Assembly (NCBI GenBank): GCA_016235255.1
Contig: JACRLM010000009.1
Coordinates: forward strand, 1 to 38,034
Reading direction: 5' to 3'
DNA length: 38,034 bases
Origin: Nitrospinota bacterium
Lineage (GTDB): Bacteria; Nitrospinota_A; UBA7883; JACRLM01
Shown piece by piece: positions 1 through 7,626 of the stretch. The notes below the pieces were generated by a model that was not told where the DNA came from, searched no databases, and saw only the letters and a list, made by a program, of their open reading frames with translations. A program made the translations under genes and the position numbers. Numbering within the stretch: the stretch's first letter is position 1; every line of letters starts with the position of its first letter.

Positions 1-96
1 AAGGGCGCGGTGATAAGTCATATGCGGCGTGTCCAGAAATCACCGGACCTGGTGATATCGTACTTCAACGGCGAAACGACGAAATACGCGGCTTGA
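1..96 (+). pseudogene. 3' end of a plus-strand gene, possibly a transposase (partial)
   Basis: An open frame enters from the left edge and ends at TGA 94-96, giving 31 residues that finish in SYFNGETTKYAA. I do not recognise the family. A transposase is suggested only by context: the neighbouring kinase gene on the other strand loses its family-like sequence at about base 138, and an AT-rich hairpin lies between the two stops, as expected at the end of an inserted element. The start and most of the gene lie outside the window. It could equally be the tail of an unrelated convergent gene. Confidence 0.35.
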
Positions 97-103
97 TACA
101 TAT

Positions 104-125
104 ATAATAATGTCTATATTATTAT
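104..125. repeat. AT-rich inverted repeat between convergent gene ends
   Basis: ATAATAAT (104-111) and ATTATTAT (118-125) are perfect inverted copies around a 6-base spacer. The repeat sits between the plus-strand stop at 94-96 and the body of the truncated kinase gene, and the kinase stop codon (114-116) falls inside the spacer. It may be the terminal structure of an insertion sequence or a weak bidirectional terminator. No GC-rich stem is present, so a classical intrinsic terminator is unlikely. Confidence 0.4.
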
Positions 126-3122
126 GAGACGGTTAATAAAACGGCTGTTCAGCGCAAGCGCCAGACGCCCGAACTCGTAGCCGGCCTTGTGATTGCCCGT
201 CACCCCGCCTATGAAAATGCCGCCGAAAACAACGTAGGCCACCGCGTTGTCATCAATGGTCCCGTAATCCAGACTAAGGTTGACGGCCTTGACGGCGTTT
301 GCGATGCATAGCTCCGGCCGTATCTGATAGGACGCCTTCAACAAGGCTCCTATCAGACGCATCGCCGTGGACTTGCCCTCGTCTTCGCACAAGGGGAGAT
401 TGATAAGGTCCTCCGCCTTTTTGCCCCTCATTTTCCACTTTAACCTGACGAGGTCGGCGAGAAAAAGAGGCGGGACGAATTTCCCCTGCAGCGAAATCCC
501 CATCATCTTCAACGCCTGCCGGCCAATGTCGTATGCTCCCTTGAAATCGCCGGTGTTCGAGTAAAAATGGACCATAGCCTCGTACACTTCGGCTTTTTCC
601 TTTTGGCTTGAAGCGTATTTCAGGGCCTTGTGGTAAAGTTCCTCCGCTTTCCCGGCGTCTCCGGCCAGGTATTCGCATTCGGCGCGCTCAACCAACAGCT
701 TGAACGAAAGGTCCCGGTTCCCCTCCTCTAGTCCCGCAAGAAATTCCTGGCCCGTCTTGATGTGCTCCAGCGCCGGCTGGAACGCCGCCGACCCTTTTGC
801 CTTGACGGCGGCCGAAAGGTTGAGTCCGGCCAGGCGGACACGGAGGGCCGCTTCGCCAATCAACCCGGCGGCCTGGTTAAAATGGCTCACTATGACGAAT
901 ATTTTATCGTCCAGCTGATTGTCCGGGGTGTTCGCAAGGAACATCTCGCCGGCCTTCAAATGTATTCTTTTCTTCTCATCTTCGCTTAGAAGGCCGTATG
1001 CCGCCTGCTGGATCCTGTCATGGAGGAAACCGAAGACAGCCTGCGGATCGATGGCGTCTTGCGAGGCATTTTCCGTGGAGGGCAACCGATCGAGGAATTT
1101 GCAGCCGTCCCCGGCAGGGACAATCAGTTCCTCTTTTAACGCCGGATAAATATTTTCCGCAACGGCCGCGGCTGGAACGCCGCTGACGACCGATAGGTCT
1201 TGCAAGGTAAATTGGGCGCCCACACACGCGGACAGTTTGAGCATATCTTGCGTTTGCGGGGAAAGTTTCCTTATTTTTCCCGCCATCAATTCGACCACGT
1301 TGCCTGATATTTCTACCAGCCCGATCCTGTGAATGTCCCATGCCCAGCGGCCTTTGTCATAGTCGTAATGCAACAGTTGGCTGTCATGCAGGTTTTTCAA
1401 AAGCTGACTGACAAAAAACGGTGTCCCTCCGGATTTCTTGTGGATCAGGCTGGCCAGCGGCTCTGCTTCGGCCACATCGCAATTGAGCGTGTCTGCGGTC
1501 ATCTGGCACACCGTTTCAGCGGATAGATCCTCAAGCGCGATGGAATCTATCTCGACACCTTCGTTTTTCAGCCGGCCGATGGCGAGCATCAGGGGATGGG
1601 CCGCCTCCACTTCGTTTTCCCGGTATGCCCCCACGATCATAAGATTGGCGCACGAACGGTCTGATGCCAGAAGTTCGATCAGGTTCAGGGAGGGGCTGTC
1701 GGCCCACTGGAGGTCATCGAGAAAAAGGACAAGAGGGTGGTCCGCCCCGGCGAAGACGCGGACAAAATTCCTGAAATAATAATTGAACCTGTTCTTCGAT
1801 TCCCGCGGGTGCAACGCGGGAACCTCCGGCTGCGCGCCAATGATGTGGCGCAGCTCCGGGATGACGTCTATTAGCACCTGCCCGTTGCCATCGGCGGCTG
1901 CCAGTATCCGCTCGCGCCATATCGCTATACTCTCATCGCTTTGCGTGAGTATCTGCCTGAGAATGTCCCCGAACGCCCGGATAAAAGAGAAATAAGGAAT
2001 ATTCCGCCGGTACTGATCGAACTTGCCCGTGGCGAAGTATCCGCGCCTGCCGGCTATGGGTTTGTGGATTTCATTGACCATGGTGGATTTCCCGGCCCCG
2101 GACCGTCCGGTCACCAATGCCACAGCGCGCCTTCCTCCACATGCCCGATCAAAAAAGCTGTTCAACACTTCAAGCTCTTTTTCACGGCCATAAAGCTTTG
2201 ATGGAATAATAAATCTGTCCGGCGCGTCGTTTCTCCCCGGGACAAAATCTTCAGGGACTCCGCCGTTGCCCAGCCCGGCGATGATAATATCCAGGTCCTT
2301 GACCACGCCGATCGCGCTTTGATAGCGGTTTTCCGCGTTTTTCTCCATTAATTTTTTAACGACCAATGATACCGCCAATGGTATGGTTTTGTCCCGTTCA
2401 TGCAGGGCGACGGGCATGACGGCCATGTGCATATGGATCATCTCCATCAGGTCGCCGGTCCGGAAAGGCTGTTCCCCAAAAAGCAATTCATAGATTGTCA
2501 CGCCCAACGAGTAATAATCGCTCCTGTAATCAACCGGGCGGTTCATCCTGCCGGTCCTTTCGGGAGAAATGTAGGCAAGGGTCCCCTCAATATTGTCAGG
2601 GCTTTTCAACTGCTGGCTTCTATGCTTGAAAACGGAAGCGATTTCAAAATCAATGACCTTGATCTCGCCGGTTTTTCTGTTGATAAGTATATTCGCGGGA
2701 TTGAAGTCGTTATGCATAATGCCCTGGCGGTGTATCTCATCCAGGGCCAGGGTGATTCCCCTGGCTATCTTCAGCTTTTCGTCCAGGCCCATCGAAAGGG
2801 TGGAAATTGATTTTAACGACTCTCCGCCGAAGTCGCCCATTATAATCGCCAGTGTGTTGCCAAGCTTTTCCAGGGAATATATTTTTACGGCCCCGGCGGA
2901 GCCCAGGTTTGTTGCAAGTTCATATTGGCGCCTGAAGTTCGCCAATTCCTTTGATGTTGGGAACTCTGCGGTCAGGACCTTGGCGATTATCGGGGATTGA
3001 TCTGATTCCCGGCTTCCCCGGAAGACGGCGGTGGCCTGGTTCTGGAATATTTTTTCGCCGATTGAGTAGCCTTTTAAACCAATCATGATCGCTGGTTCAG
3101 GCGCAAGAATGGGCGACGTCAA
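114..3122 (-). CDS. Serine/threonine kinase-AAA ATPase signalling protein, C-terminally truncated
   Basis: The protein has 1002 residues. The N-terminal protein-kinase domain (about 18-280) has the catalytic loop HNDFNPANIL near residue 138, DFE near 158 in place of DFG, and an SPE motif near 186. A large AAA/STAND-type ATPase domain follows, with Walker A GRSGAGKST at about 339-347 and Walker B LVLFLDD ending near 470, then helical TPR-like sequence from about 780. Members of this family usually run to about 1700-1900 residues, adding GAF and histidine-kinase modules. Here the sequence stops in the TPR region just after RLALALNSRF, and the last eight residues come from AT-rich foreign-looking DNA. 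The protein is therefore probably a truncated, possibly non-functional sensor. The start is uncertain: TTG at 3122, 12 bases after GAAGGA, or an internal ATG at 3086. HND and DFE are deviations from HRD and DFG and may be normal for this subfamily. Confidence 0.85.
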   Translation of the reverse strand: MTSPILAPEPAIMIGLKGYSIGEKIFQNQATAVFRGSRESDQSPIIAKVLTAEFPTSKELANFRRQYELATNLGSAGAVKIYSLEKLGNTLAIIMGDFGGESLKSISTLSMGLDEKLKIARGITLALDEIHRQGIMHNDFNPANILINRKTGEIKVIDFEIASVFKHRSQQLKSPDNIEGTLAYISPERTGRMNRPVDYRSDYYSLGVTIYELLFGEQPFRTGDLMEMIHMHMAVMPVALHERDKTIPLAVSLVVKKLMEKNAENRYQSAIGVVKDLDIIIAGLGNGGVPEDFVPGRNDAPDRFIIPSKLYGREKELEVLNSFFDRACGGRRAVALVTGRSGAGKSTMVNEIHKPIAGRRGYFATGKFDQYRRNIPYFSFIRAFGDILRQILTQSDESIAIWRERILAAADGNGQVLIDVIPELRHIIGAQPEVPALHPRESKNRFNYYFRNFVRVFAGADHPLVLFLDDLQWADSPSLNLIELLASDRSCANLMIVGAYRENEVEAAHPLMLAIGRLKNEGVEIDSIALEDLSAETVCQMTADTLNCDVAEAEPLASLIHKKSGGTPFFVSQLLKNLHDSQLLHYDYDKGRWAWDIHRIGLVEISGNVVELMAGKIRKLSPQTQDMLKLSACVGAQFTLQDLSVVSGVPAAAVAENIYPALKEELIVPAGDGCKFLDRLPSTENASQDAIDPQAVFGFLHDRIQQAAYGLLSEDEKKRIHLKAGEMFLANTPDNQLDDKIFVIVSHFNQAAGLIGEAALRVRLAGLNLSAAVKAKGSAAFQPALEHIKTGQEFLAGLEEGNRDLSFKLLVERAECEYLAGDAGKAEELYHKALKYASSQKEKAEVYEAMVHFYSNTGDFKGAYDIGRQALKMMGISLQGKFVPPLFLADLVRLKWKMRGKKAEDLINLPLCEDEGKSTAMRLIGALLKASYQIRPELCIANAVKAVNLSLDYGTIDDNAVAYVVFGGIFIGGVTGNHKAGYEFGRLALALNSRFINRLIII

Positions 3123-3173
3123 TCATAACTTTCATCCTTCAATCCTAATATTTGGCCGGCTGCCCACAGAAAA

Positions 3174-3202
3174 ATGTTATGCGAGCAGGCAATCGAAGTC
3201 AA
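3174..3202 (-). promoter_or_regulatory. Sigma70-like promoter for the kinase gene
   Basis: On the minus strand, TTGACT (3197-3202) and TAACAT (3174-3179) are separated by exactly 17 bases. The predicted start is near 3167, giving a leader of about 45 bases before the TTG start at 3122. No other good hexamer pair stands out in this gap. This is sequence resemblance only. Confidence 0.6.
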
Positions 3203-3257
3203 GATAAGACATCCTGGATGCTCATTCCATCTATATCGGCTTTAAAGATAGCAAGAT

Positions 3258-3458
3258 TATTATTACCTATTTGAAGATGGCCGTTACGTGAAATACATCC
3301 AGCGCAGCTTGTCCACTCTTCGGTCCAGACCACGCTGGACGGTTACGGCCGCCTGCTCGAAGATGTGAATCCGGAGCAGGCCAAGGCCCTGGATAATGCG
3401 CTTTTCGGAGGAGGAGAAAAAGAGTCTGTTAGAAGAGTGTTAGAAAAAACGGGCTGAT
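3258..3458 (+). pseudogene. Remnant of a tyrosine recombinase/integrase (C-terminal end, frameshifted)
   Basis: Two adjacent plus-strand frames together spell the C-terminal end of a phage-type integrase. The first (from 3258) reads YYYLFEDGRYVKYIQRSL. The second, from about 3302 to the TGA at 3456-3458, reads VHSSVQTTLDGYGRLLEDVN and then AKALDNALFGGG. This matches the family pattern of a KYIQ-Q-LGHSS helix followed by the T-x-D-x-Y-G-H motif that carries the catalytic tyrosine. A single-base deletion near 3305-3311 joins the frames. Upstream stop codons and the lack of any R-H-R core show it is only a decayed tail. It points toward the 3' end of the initiator tRNA gene 46 bases away, a common arrangement for tRNA-integrated elements. 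Confidence 0.65.
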
Positions 3459-3503
3459 TTGGCGGGAATGAGGGGGGTGCCGAAACTAACCGCTTGTTTT
3501 AAT

Positions 3504-3580
<77 letters not shown>

Positions 3581-3592
3581 CCTGAACTATTT

Positions 3593-3621
3593 ATTATATT
3601 TTTTCTTTCGGCTCCAGTCAA
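3593..3621 (-). promoter_or_regulatory. Strong sigma70-like promoter for tRNA-fMet
   Basis: On the minus strand, TTGACT (3616-3621) and a perfect TATAAT (3593-3598) are separated by exactly 17 bases. The expected start is near 3586, only a few bases before the mature tRNA 5' end at 3580. The promoter lies between the stop of the last polysaccharide gene (3641) and the tRNA, so the tRNA need not depend on the operon. Confidence 0.8.
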
Positions 3622-3640
3622 TCATTTTGCGAATTGTTTT

Positions 3641-5131
3641 TTATGAACGTGTGAACCGGCCATGGACAATGCCCGAGATGGTGTTTGTCCACCAGCAAGC
3701 TCCGGAAGCTATAACAGGCGCAAGGTACACGAACCGCATCCTGTAAAGGGTGCCGATGTTCGGAATAAACATCCCCAGAGGCCAGATTGTTATAAGGAGG
3801 AATATTACTATCCATATCCTCACCCTGCCCGGCGAGGACGAGCCTAGCATCTGGAATGCAAAGCCGGCGTACATTATGTACAGAACGATCATCTCAACGC
3901 CGCTTGCGATTTTCACCGCGGATTTTTCATTGATACCCTTTTCAATCCACTCAATGGGGAATGGGGCGAAATACGCTATTTCAAATCCGCGCGGGGAATA
4001 TCTGATTATGTCGCCCAGGCTTCTGAACACCACGGTGGTGTCCACGCAATTTGCTTTCGGCTGCAGGTAGAAGGTAAGGAAAGTGTCCCGGTACAGGCAC
4101 GCGCCAAAGACATACTTGCTGACGGACAGAGGCAGGAAACCGACTTCCTCCCAGCGGCTCATCAGCCTTTCGAGCATCCACGGCAGATTGCGCTCGTGCT
4201 CTTCCGCCAGGGCGAACACCATGCGTTCCTTGTCTTCCAAAGGCTCCGGGAAGTTGTAGTGCGACTTGAACAGCCACCTTTCAACAAGCATGTCAAGCTC
4301 AGGGGTCCTTTGCAGTCCGGCCAGCCGGGCCACCTTTTCTTTGTCGGCCTCGATGCGGGCTTCGTCCCTGGCGTTCTTGTCCGGGTGGGAGGGGACTTCC
4401 GCCAGCGCGATTTTGGCCGGCAGGAAAATCATGGCGAGGGACAGGACAACGGGGATAATAGCCGCATAAAGTGAATCACGGTCTTTTATCGCGGTTATTA
4501 TGATGGCCGCCAGCGCTGAAATGACAAGGAAGCCAAGCAATTCCTTCCTGATCATTCCGGACAGGAACATTCCCGATGTTATCAGCGTGGCGTTGAACTT
4601 TCTGTCGTTTCCCTGCAGCAGTCCGCAGTATCCCCGCGTGAAGGCCAATACCCCCAGGTTGAAAAACGGGTCCTTCATAAGCTGTGAGCCAAGCATCAGG
4701 TTTGACGGCCACAATCCGTAAACAACCGCCGCCACCGCCGCACCTCTCCCTGCCCCGCCCGCAAATATCCCGGCCAGCGAATACACCAGCAGCGCGGAAA
4801 GCGTCCATGCGGCGGCGTTAAGGGGGGAGAAAGAAAGCGGATCCGCCCCGAACAGGTAATATGAAAAACCAACGAGCTTCACATGGAAAGGGTGTGACGC
4901 GGCAGGCACGGTCCAAAGCTTGGAAACGCTTTGAGTCTTGGCCAGCATGGCCAGATAAGCGGCCCTTTGATGGTAGTCGAACGAATCGAGCGCGAAGTTC
5001 CACAGCCCGGCCCCGTTATGCTGGCTTGCAAGGACGGTTGACCGCGCCACGGCAGACATGCCCGCGGACACCGCCATGTGGAACGCAAACAGGCCCAGGA
5101 ACGCAAAAACCAGCTTCTTGTTCTTGTTCAT
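3641..5131 (-). CDS. Polytopic membrane protein, GT-C-type glycosyltransferase-like
   Basis: A 496-residue, strongly hydrophobic protein with an N-terminal membrane helix at about 6-25 and many further segments. Just after the first helix is an acidic loop, LDSFDYHQRAAYL (Asp49 and Asp52), in the position where GT-C enzymes (dolichyl/undecaprenyl-phosphate-sugar transferases such as ArnT or PMT) carry catalytic acids. A charged extramembrane region rich in E, K and R lies at about 245-320. It is the last gene of the operon, overlapping the SGNH gene before it by 4 bp. A role in adding a lipid-linked sugar on the periplasmic face, or in chain modification, is inferred. A Wzy-like polymerase is less likely because the locus has ABC export. 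Confidence 0.6.
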   Translation of the reverse strand: MNKNKKLVFAFLGLFAFHMAVSAGMSAVARSTVLASQHNGAGLWNFALDSFDYHQRAAYLAMLAKTQSVSKLWTVPAASHPFHVKLVGFSYYLFGADPLSFSPLNAAAWTLSALLVYSLAGIFAGGAGRGAAVAAVVYGLWPSNLMLGSQLMKDPFFNLGVLAFTRGYCGLLQGNDRKFNATLITSGMFLSGMIRKELLGFLVISALAAIIITAIKDRDSLYAAIIPVVLSLAMIFLPAKIALAEVPSHPDKNARDEARIEADKEKVARLAGLQRTPELDMLVERWLFKSHYNFPEPLEDKERMVFALAEEHERNLPWMLERLMSRWEEVGFLPLSVSKYVFGACLYRDTFLTFYLQPKANCVDTTVVFRSLGDIIRYSPRGFEIAYFAPFPIEWIEKGINEKSAVKIASGVEMIVLYIMYAGFAFQMLGSSSPGRVRIWIVIFLLITIWPLGMFIPNIGTLYRMRFVYLAPVIASGACWWTNTISGIVHGRFTRS

Positions 5132-6279
5132 GGAAACACCGTGATCCCCGCCAGTTTTTTATGGACAGCCTGCGCTATTATCCTGTTGCCATAAGCGGAC
5201 GCATGTCCGGAATACGGCGCGATATTGAATTTGTCCGTTTCAAAGTTCTCGTCGAGCGCATCGGCCACCACAAGGCCGCTCATTTCACCGTTATTCACGA
5301 GCCCTTCCTTGAACGTGGCATAGGACGCCTTTTCTCCCCTGTCCTTGAGCTTAAGGTCGTGCGCCTCGGGTATGAACAGCAGGATCGGCATGAAACCGCG
5401 CTCGCGGGACAGCGCATGGAAACGCCGCACGATCTCATTCATCACCGCAAGCGGGCGCTCCTCCTTCCACAGATCGGGCCACCTTTTCACGCGGAAAAGC
5501 AGGTAGTCCGCCGTTTTGACAAGGCTCAATGAATATGGAAATTTTATCACCGGGCGCAATCTGTTGAACTCGTGCCAGTAATCATATTTTTGCACCGCTT
5601 CCACTATCCTGCGCCGCCCCTCGGGGCTTTCAGGGTCATTAAGATGCGAGGTCCGCCAGACAAACGCCCCGTTCTCTTTCACCAGCGCCGGTTTTATGTT
5701 CGCGCCGCCGGCGGTCACCCAGTAATAAAGCGGGCTTATATTCACGGCCCGTGCGATGTTCTCGCTGAGGACGGCCAGGATGATAATGTCCGTCCTGCGG
5801 CCGGAGTTTAAGTCCCGTTCCATCTTGAGCAATGCCTGGTCCGGCCCGTATCCCTTTACGCCGTAATTGAGGACCTTGGTTTTGGTGAATCCGGAAAGAT
5901 AGTATTGCCAGGTCTGGTCATCATTGACGTCCTGGCAGAAAGTGAACGAATCGCCGTATGAAGATATGCGCACGGTCTTTGAATCACAGGGAGTGTTCCT
6001 GCCGCCATGGACCGGGTCGCTTGTGAATTTGCTTGTGTTTTCCCATCCGAGGACGGGATCGAATCCGGAACCGGAAAGGCTTCCGGACGGGGCGTTGTTT
6101 ATTGAGCGCGCGTATTCTTCATCGTCCACCCGCAGATGGTACACAAGCCTGCCGCTTGCGTAAAAATAAAAGAACGCCCAAGACGCCGTTTCCAGGATGA
6201 ATATTCCCGCCGCCAGCGCGCCCAGCGAAAATAATGCGCGCTTCAATGCAGAAGGACGGCCGATCCGTTCGGATCCCAT
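5128..6279 (-). CDS. Membrane-anchored SGNH/GDSL-family protein with altered block V
   Basis: The protein has 383 residues. An N-terminal signal-anchor helix (about 15-40) is followed by a periplasmic domain with the nucleophile motif SYGDSF (Ser111). The C-terminal block reads PYSGHASAYGN with the presumed catalytic His near 359, but the position three residues before it is Tyr rather than the Asp of the DxxH motif. Related polysaccharide O-acetyltransferase partners (AlgX/AlgJ-like and DltD-like) use this fold to hydrolyse or transfer acyl groups. The gene lies 6 bases after the UDP-sugar dehydrogenase gene and overlaps the next gene by 4 bp (ATGA type). Acyl transfer to, or removal from, the glycan is inferred. 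Hydrolase activity is doubtful without the Asp. Confidence 0.7.
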   Translation of the reverse strand: MGSERIGRPSALKRALFSLGALAAGIFILETASWAFFYFYASGRLVYHLRVDDEEYARSINNAPSGSLSGSGFDPVLGWENTSKFTSDPVHGGRNTPCDSKTVRISSYGDSFTFCQDVNDDQTWQYYLSGFTKTKVLNYGVKGYGPDQALLKMERDLNSGRRTDIIILAVLSENIARAVNISPLYYWVTAGGANIKPALVKENGAFVWRTSHLNDPESPEGRRRIVEAVQKYDYWHEFNRLRPVIKFPYSLSLVKTADYLLFRVKRWPDLWKEERPLAVMNEIVRRFHALSRERGFMPILLFIPEAHDLKLKDRGEKASYATFKEGLVNNGEMSGLVVADALDENFETDKFNIAPYSGHASAYGNRIIAQAVHKKLAGITVFP

Positions 6280-6285
6280 CAGCCT

Positions 6286-7605
6286 CTAGAGGCTCCAGTA
6301 ATCCGCGCCGCCAAAATCCCCCGGCGTGAACATGGACTTTATGTCTATGACAAGTCCATTCCCGCCTTTTAGCGATTTGCGCAGGGCGGCCGGCCCCATC
6401 TTGACATATTCTTCATGCGCCACTGCCAGCACGAGAATGTCCAGCTCCTTGAGTTCGTCAAAACCAACAAGGTTGACGCCGTACTCCTTCTTCGCCATTC
6501 CTTTGTCGCAAATAGGATCGTGGACGAACGTTTCCACGCCGAAGTCCTTAAGCTCGTTTATGATGTCCGGCACGCGGCTGTTGCGCAGGTCCGGGACGTT
6601 TTCCTTGAAGGTAAGCCCCAGCACTCCGGCCTTGGCCCCCTGCAATGTCTTGCCGGACTTTAGCAGCAGCTTTATCGCCTGCTGGGCCACATGCTTTCCC
6701 ATTCCCTCGTTGATGCGCCGGCCGGCCAGTATCACTTCGGATTCGTACCCAAGCTCTCTTGCCCTCCAGGTCAGGTAATAAGGGTCCACCCCGATGCAAT
6801 GCCCGCCCACCAGACCGGGGTAAAATCTGTGGAAATTCCATTTTGTTTCCGCCGCCGCCAGCACGTCGCGGGTCCTCAAGTCCATAAGGTTGAAGATCAT
6901 GGACAGCTCGTTTATCAGCGCAATGTTAATGTCCCGCTGGATGTTCTCTATCACCTTGGCCGCCTCCGCAACCTTTATGGAGGCCGCCTTGTGTATCTTG
7001 GCGATGACAGCGTTGTACACCCCAGCGACGGTGTGAAGCGTCGGCCCGTCCTCGCCGGAGACGACCTTCACCACTTTGTCTATAGTGTGCTCCTTGTCGC
7101 CGGGATTGATCCTTTCGGGAGAATAGCCCACCTTGAAATCCACGCTTTGTTTCAGCCCTGATTTTTCCGCGATGATCGGCGCGCAGACATCCTCGGTGAC
7201 GCCGGGATAGACAGTGGACTCGAAGACCACTATCGTCCCCTTCTTTATGTTGGCGCCTATGGTGGCGCTGGCCGAGCGCAACGGGCTCAAGTCGGGATTT
7301 TTCGCCGAGTCCACCGGGGTTGGGACGGTGACTATTATGAACCGCGCCTCTGAAAGAACGTCCGGCTTGTCCGAGAAAGTCAGGTTCGCGCTTTTCAGCC
7401 TGGCGCTTTCGACCTCGCCGGTCTCGTCATGCCCTTCGCGCAGCCGCTCCACGCGGCCGGAGTTGTTGTCATACCCCTTCACAAGGAATTTGCCAGCCAG
7501 CGCCACCGCCAGCGGCAGCCCGACGTAACCTAAGCCCACCACCGCGATGGACTCTTTTTTATCCTCAAGCCTCTTTAACAAATCGTCGAACATTGATTTT
7601 GCCAT
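6286..7605 (-). CDS. tviB: Nucleotide-sugar C-6 dehydrogenase (TviB/WbpO type)
   Basis: A 439-residue cytoplasmic enzyme with full family length. The N-terminal NAD-binding motif is VVGLGYVGLPLA (about 22-33), the conserved Lys is in EAAKVIEN (Lys217), and the catalytic Cys is in GGHCIGVDPYYL (Cys270). The family oxidises the C6 hydroxyl of a UDP-sugar to the carboxylate with two NAD+. The GGHCIGVDPYYL form is typical of TviB, WbpO and CapL, which act on UDP-GlcNAc or UDP-GalNAc, rather than of UDP-glucose dehydrogenases. It follows an AsnB-like gene by 21 bases, and pairing of these two families occurs in loci whose uronic acids are amidated. Substrate choice cannot be read from sequence alone, and the symbol is used in the family sense. 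Confidence 0.88.
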   Translation of the reverse strand: MAKSMFDDLLKRLEDKKESIAVVGLGYVGLPLAVALAGKFLVKGYDNNSGRVERLREGHDETGEVESARLKSANLTFSDKPDVLSEARFIIVTVPTPVDSAKNPDLSPLRSASATIGANIKKGTIVVFESTVYPGVTEDVCAPIIAEKSGLKQSVDFKVGYSPERINPGDKEHTIDKVVKVVSGEDGPTLHTVAGVYNAVIAKIHKAASIKVAEAAKVIENIQRDINIALINELSMIFNLMDLRTRDVLAAAETKWNFHRFYPGLVGGHCIGVDPYYLTWRARELGYESEVILAGRRINEGMGKHVAQQAIKLLLKSGKTLQGAKAGVLGLTFKENVPDLRNSRVPDIINELKDFGVETFVHDPICDKGMAKKEYGVNLVGFDELKELDILVLAVAHEEYVKMGPAALRKSLKGGNGLVIDIKSMFTPGDFGGADYWSL

Positions 7606-7626
7606 GCCTTTAATTGGGGATTCGTT

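Larger units (their letters stand above)
3123..3503. other. Intergenic segment between the kinase gene and tRNA-fMet
   Basis: This 381-base stretch holds the kinase promoter (3174-3202) and the recombinase remnant (about 3258-3458). The remaining 45 bases before the tRNA contain no clear hairpin followed by a T-run, so I see no convincing terminator for the tRNA transcript. No intact gene is present. Confidence 0.6.
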
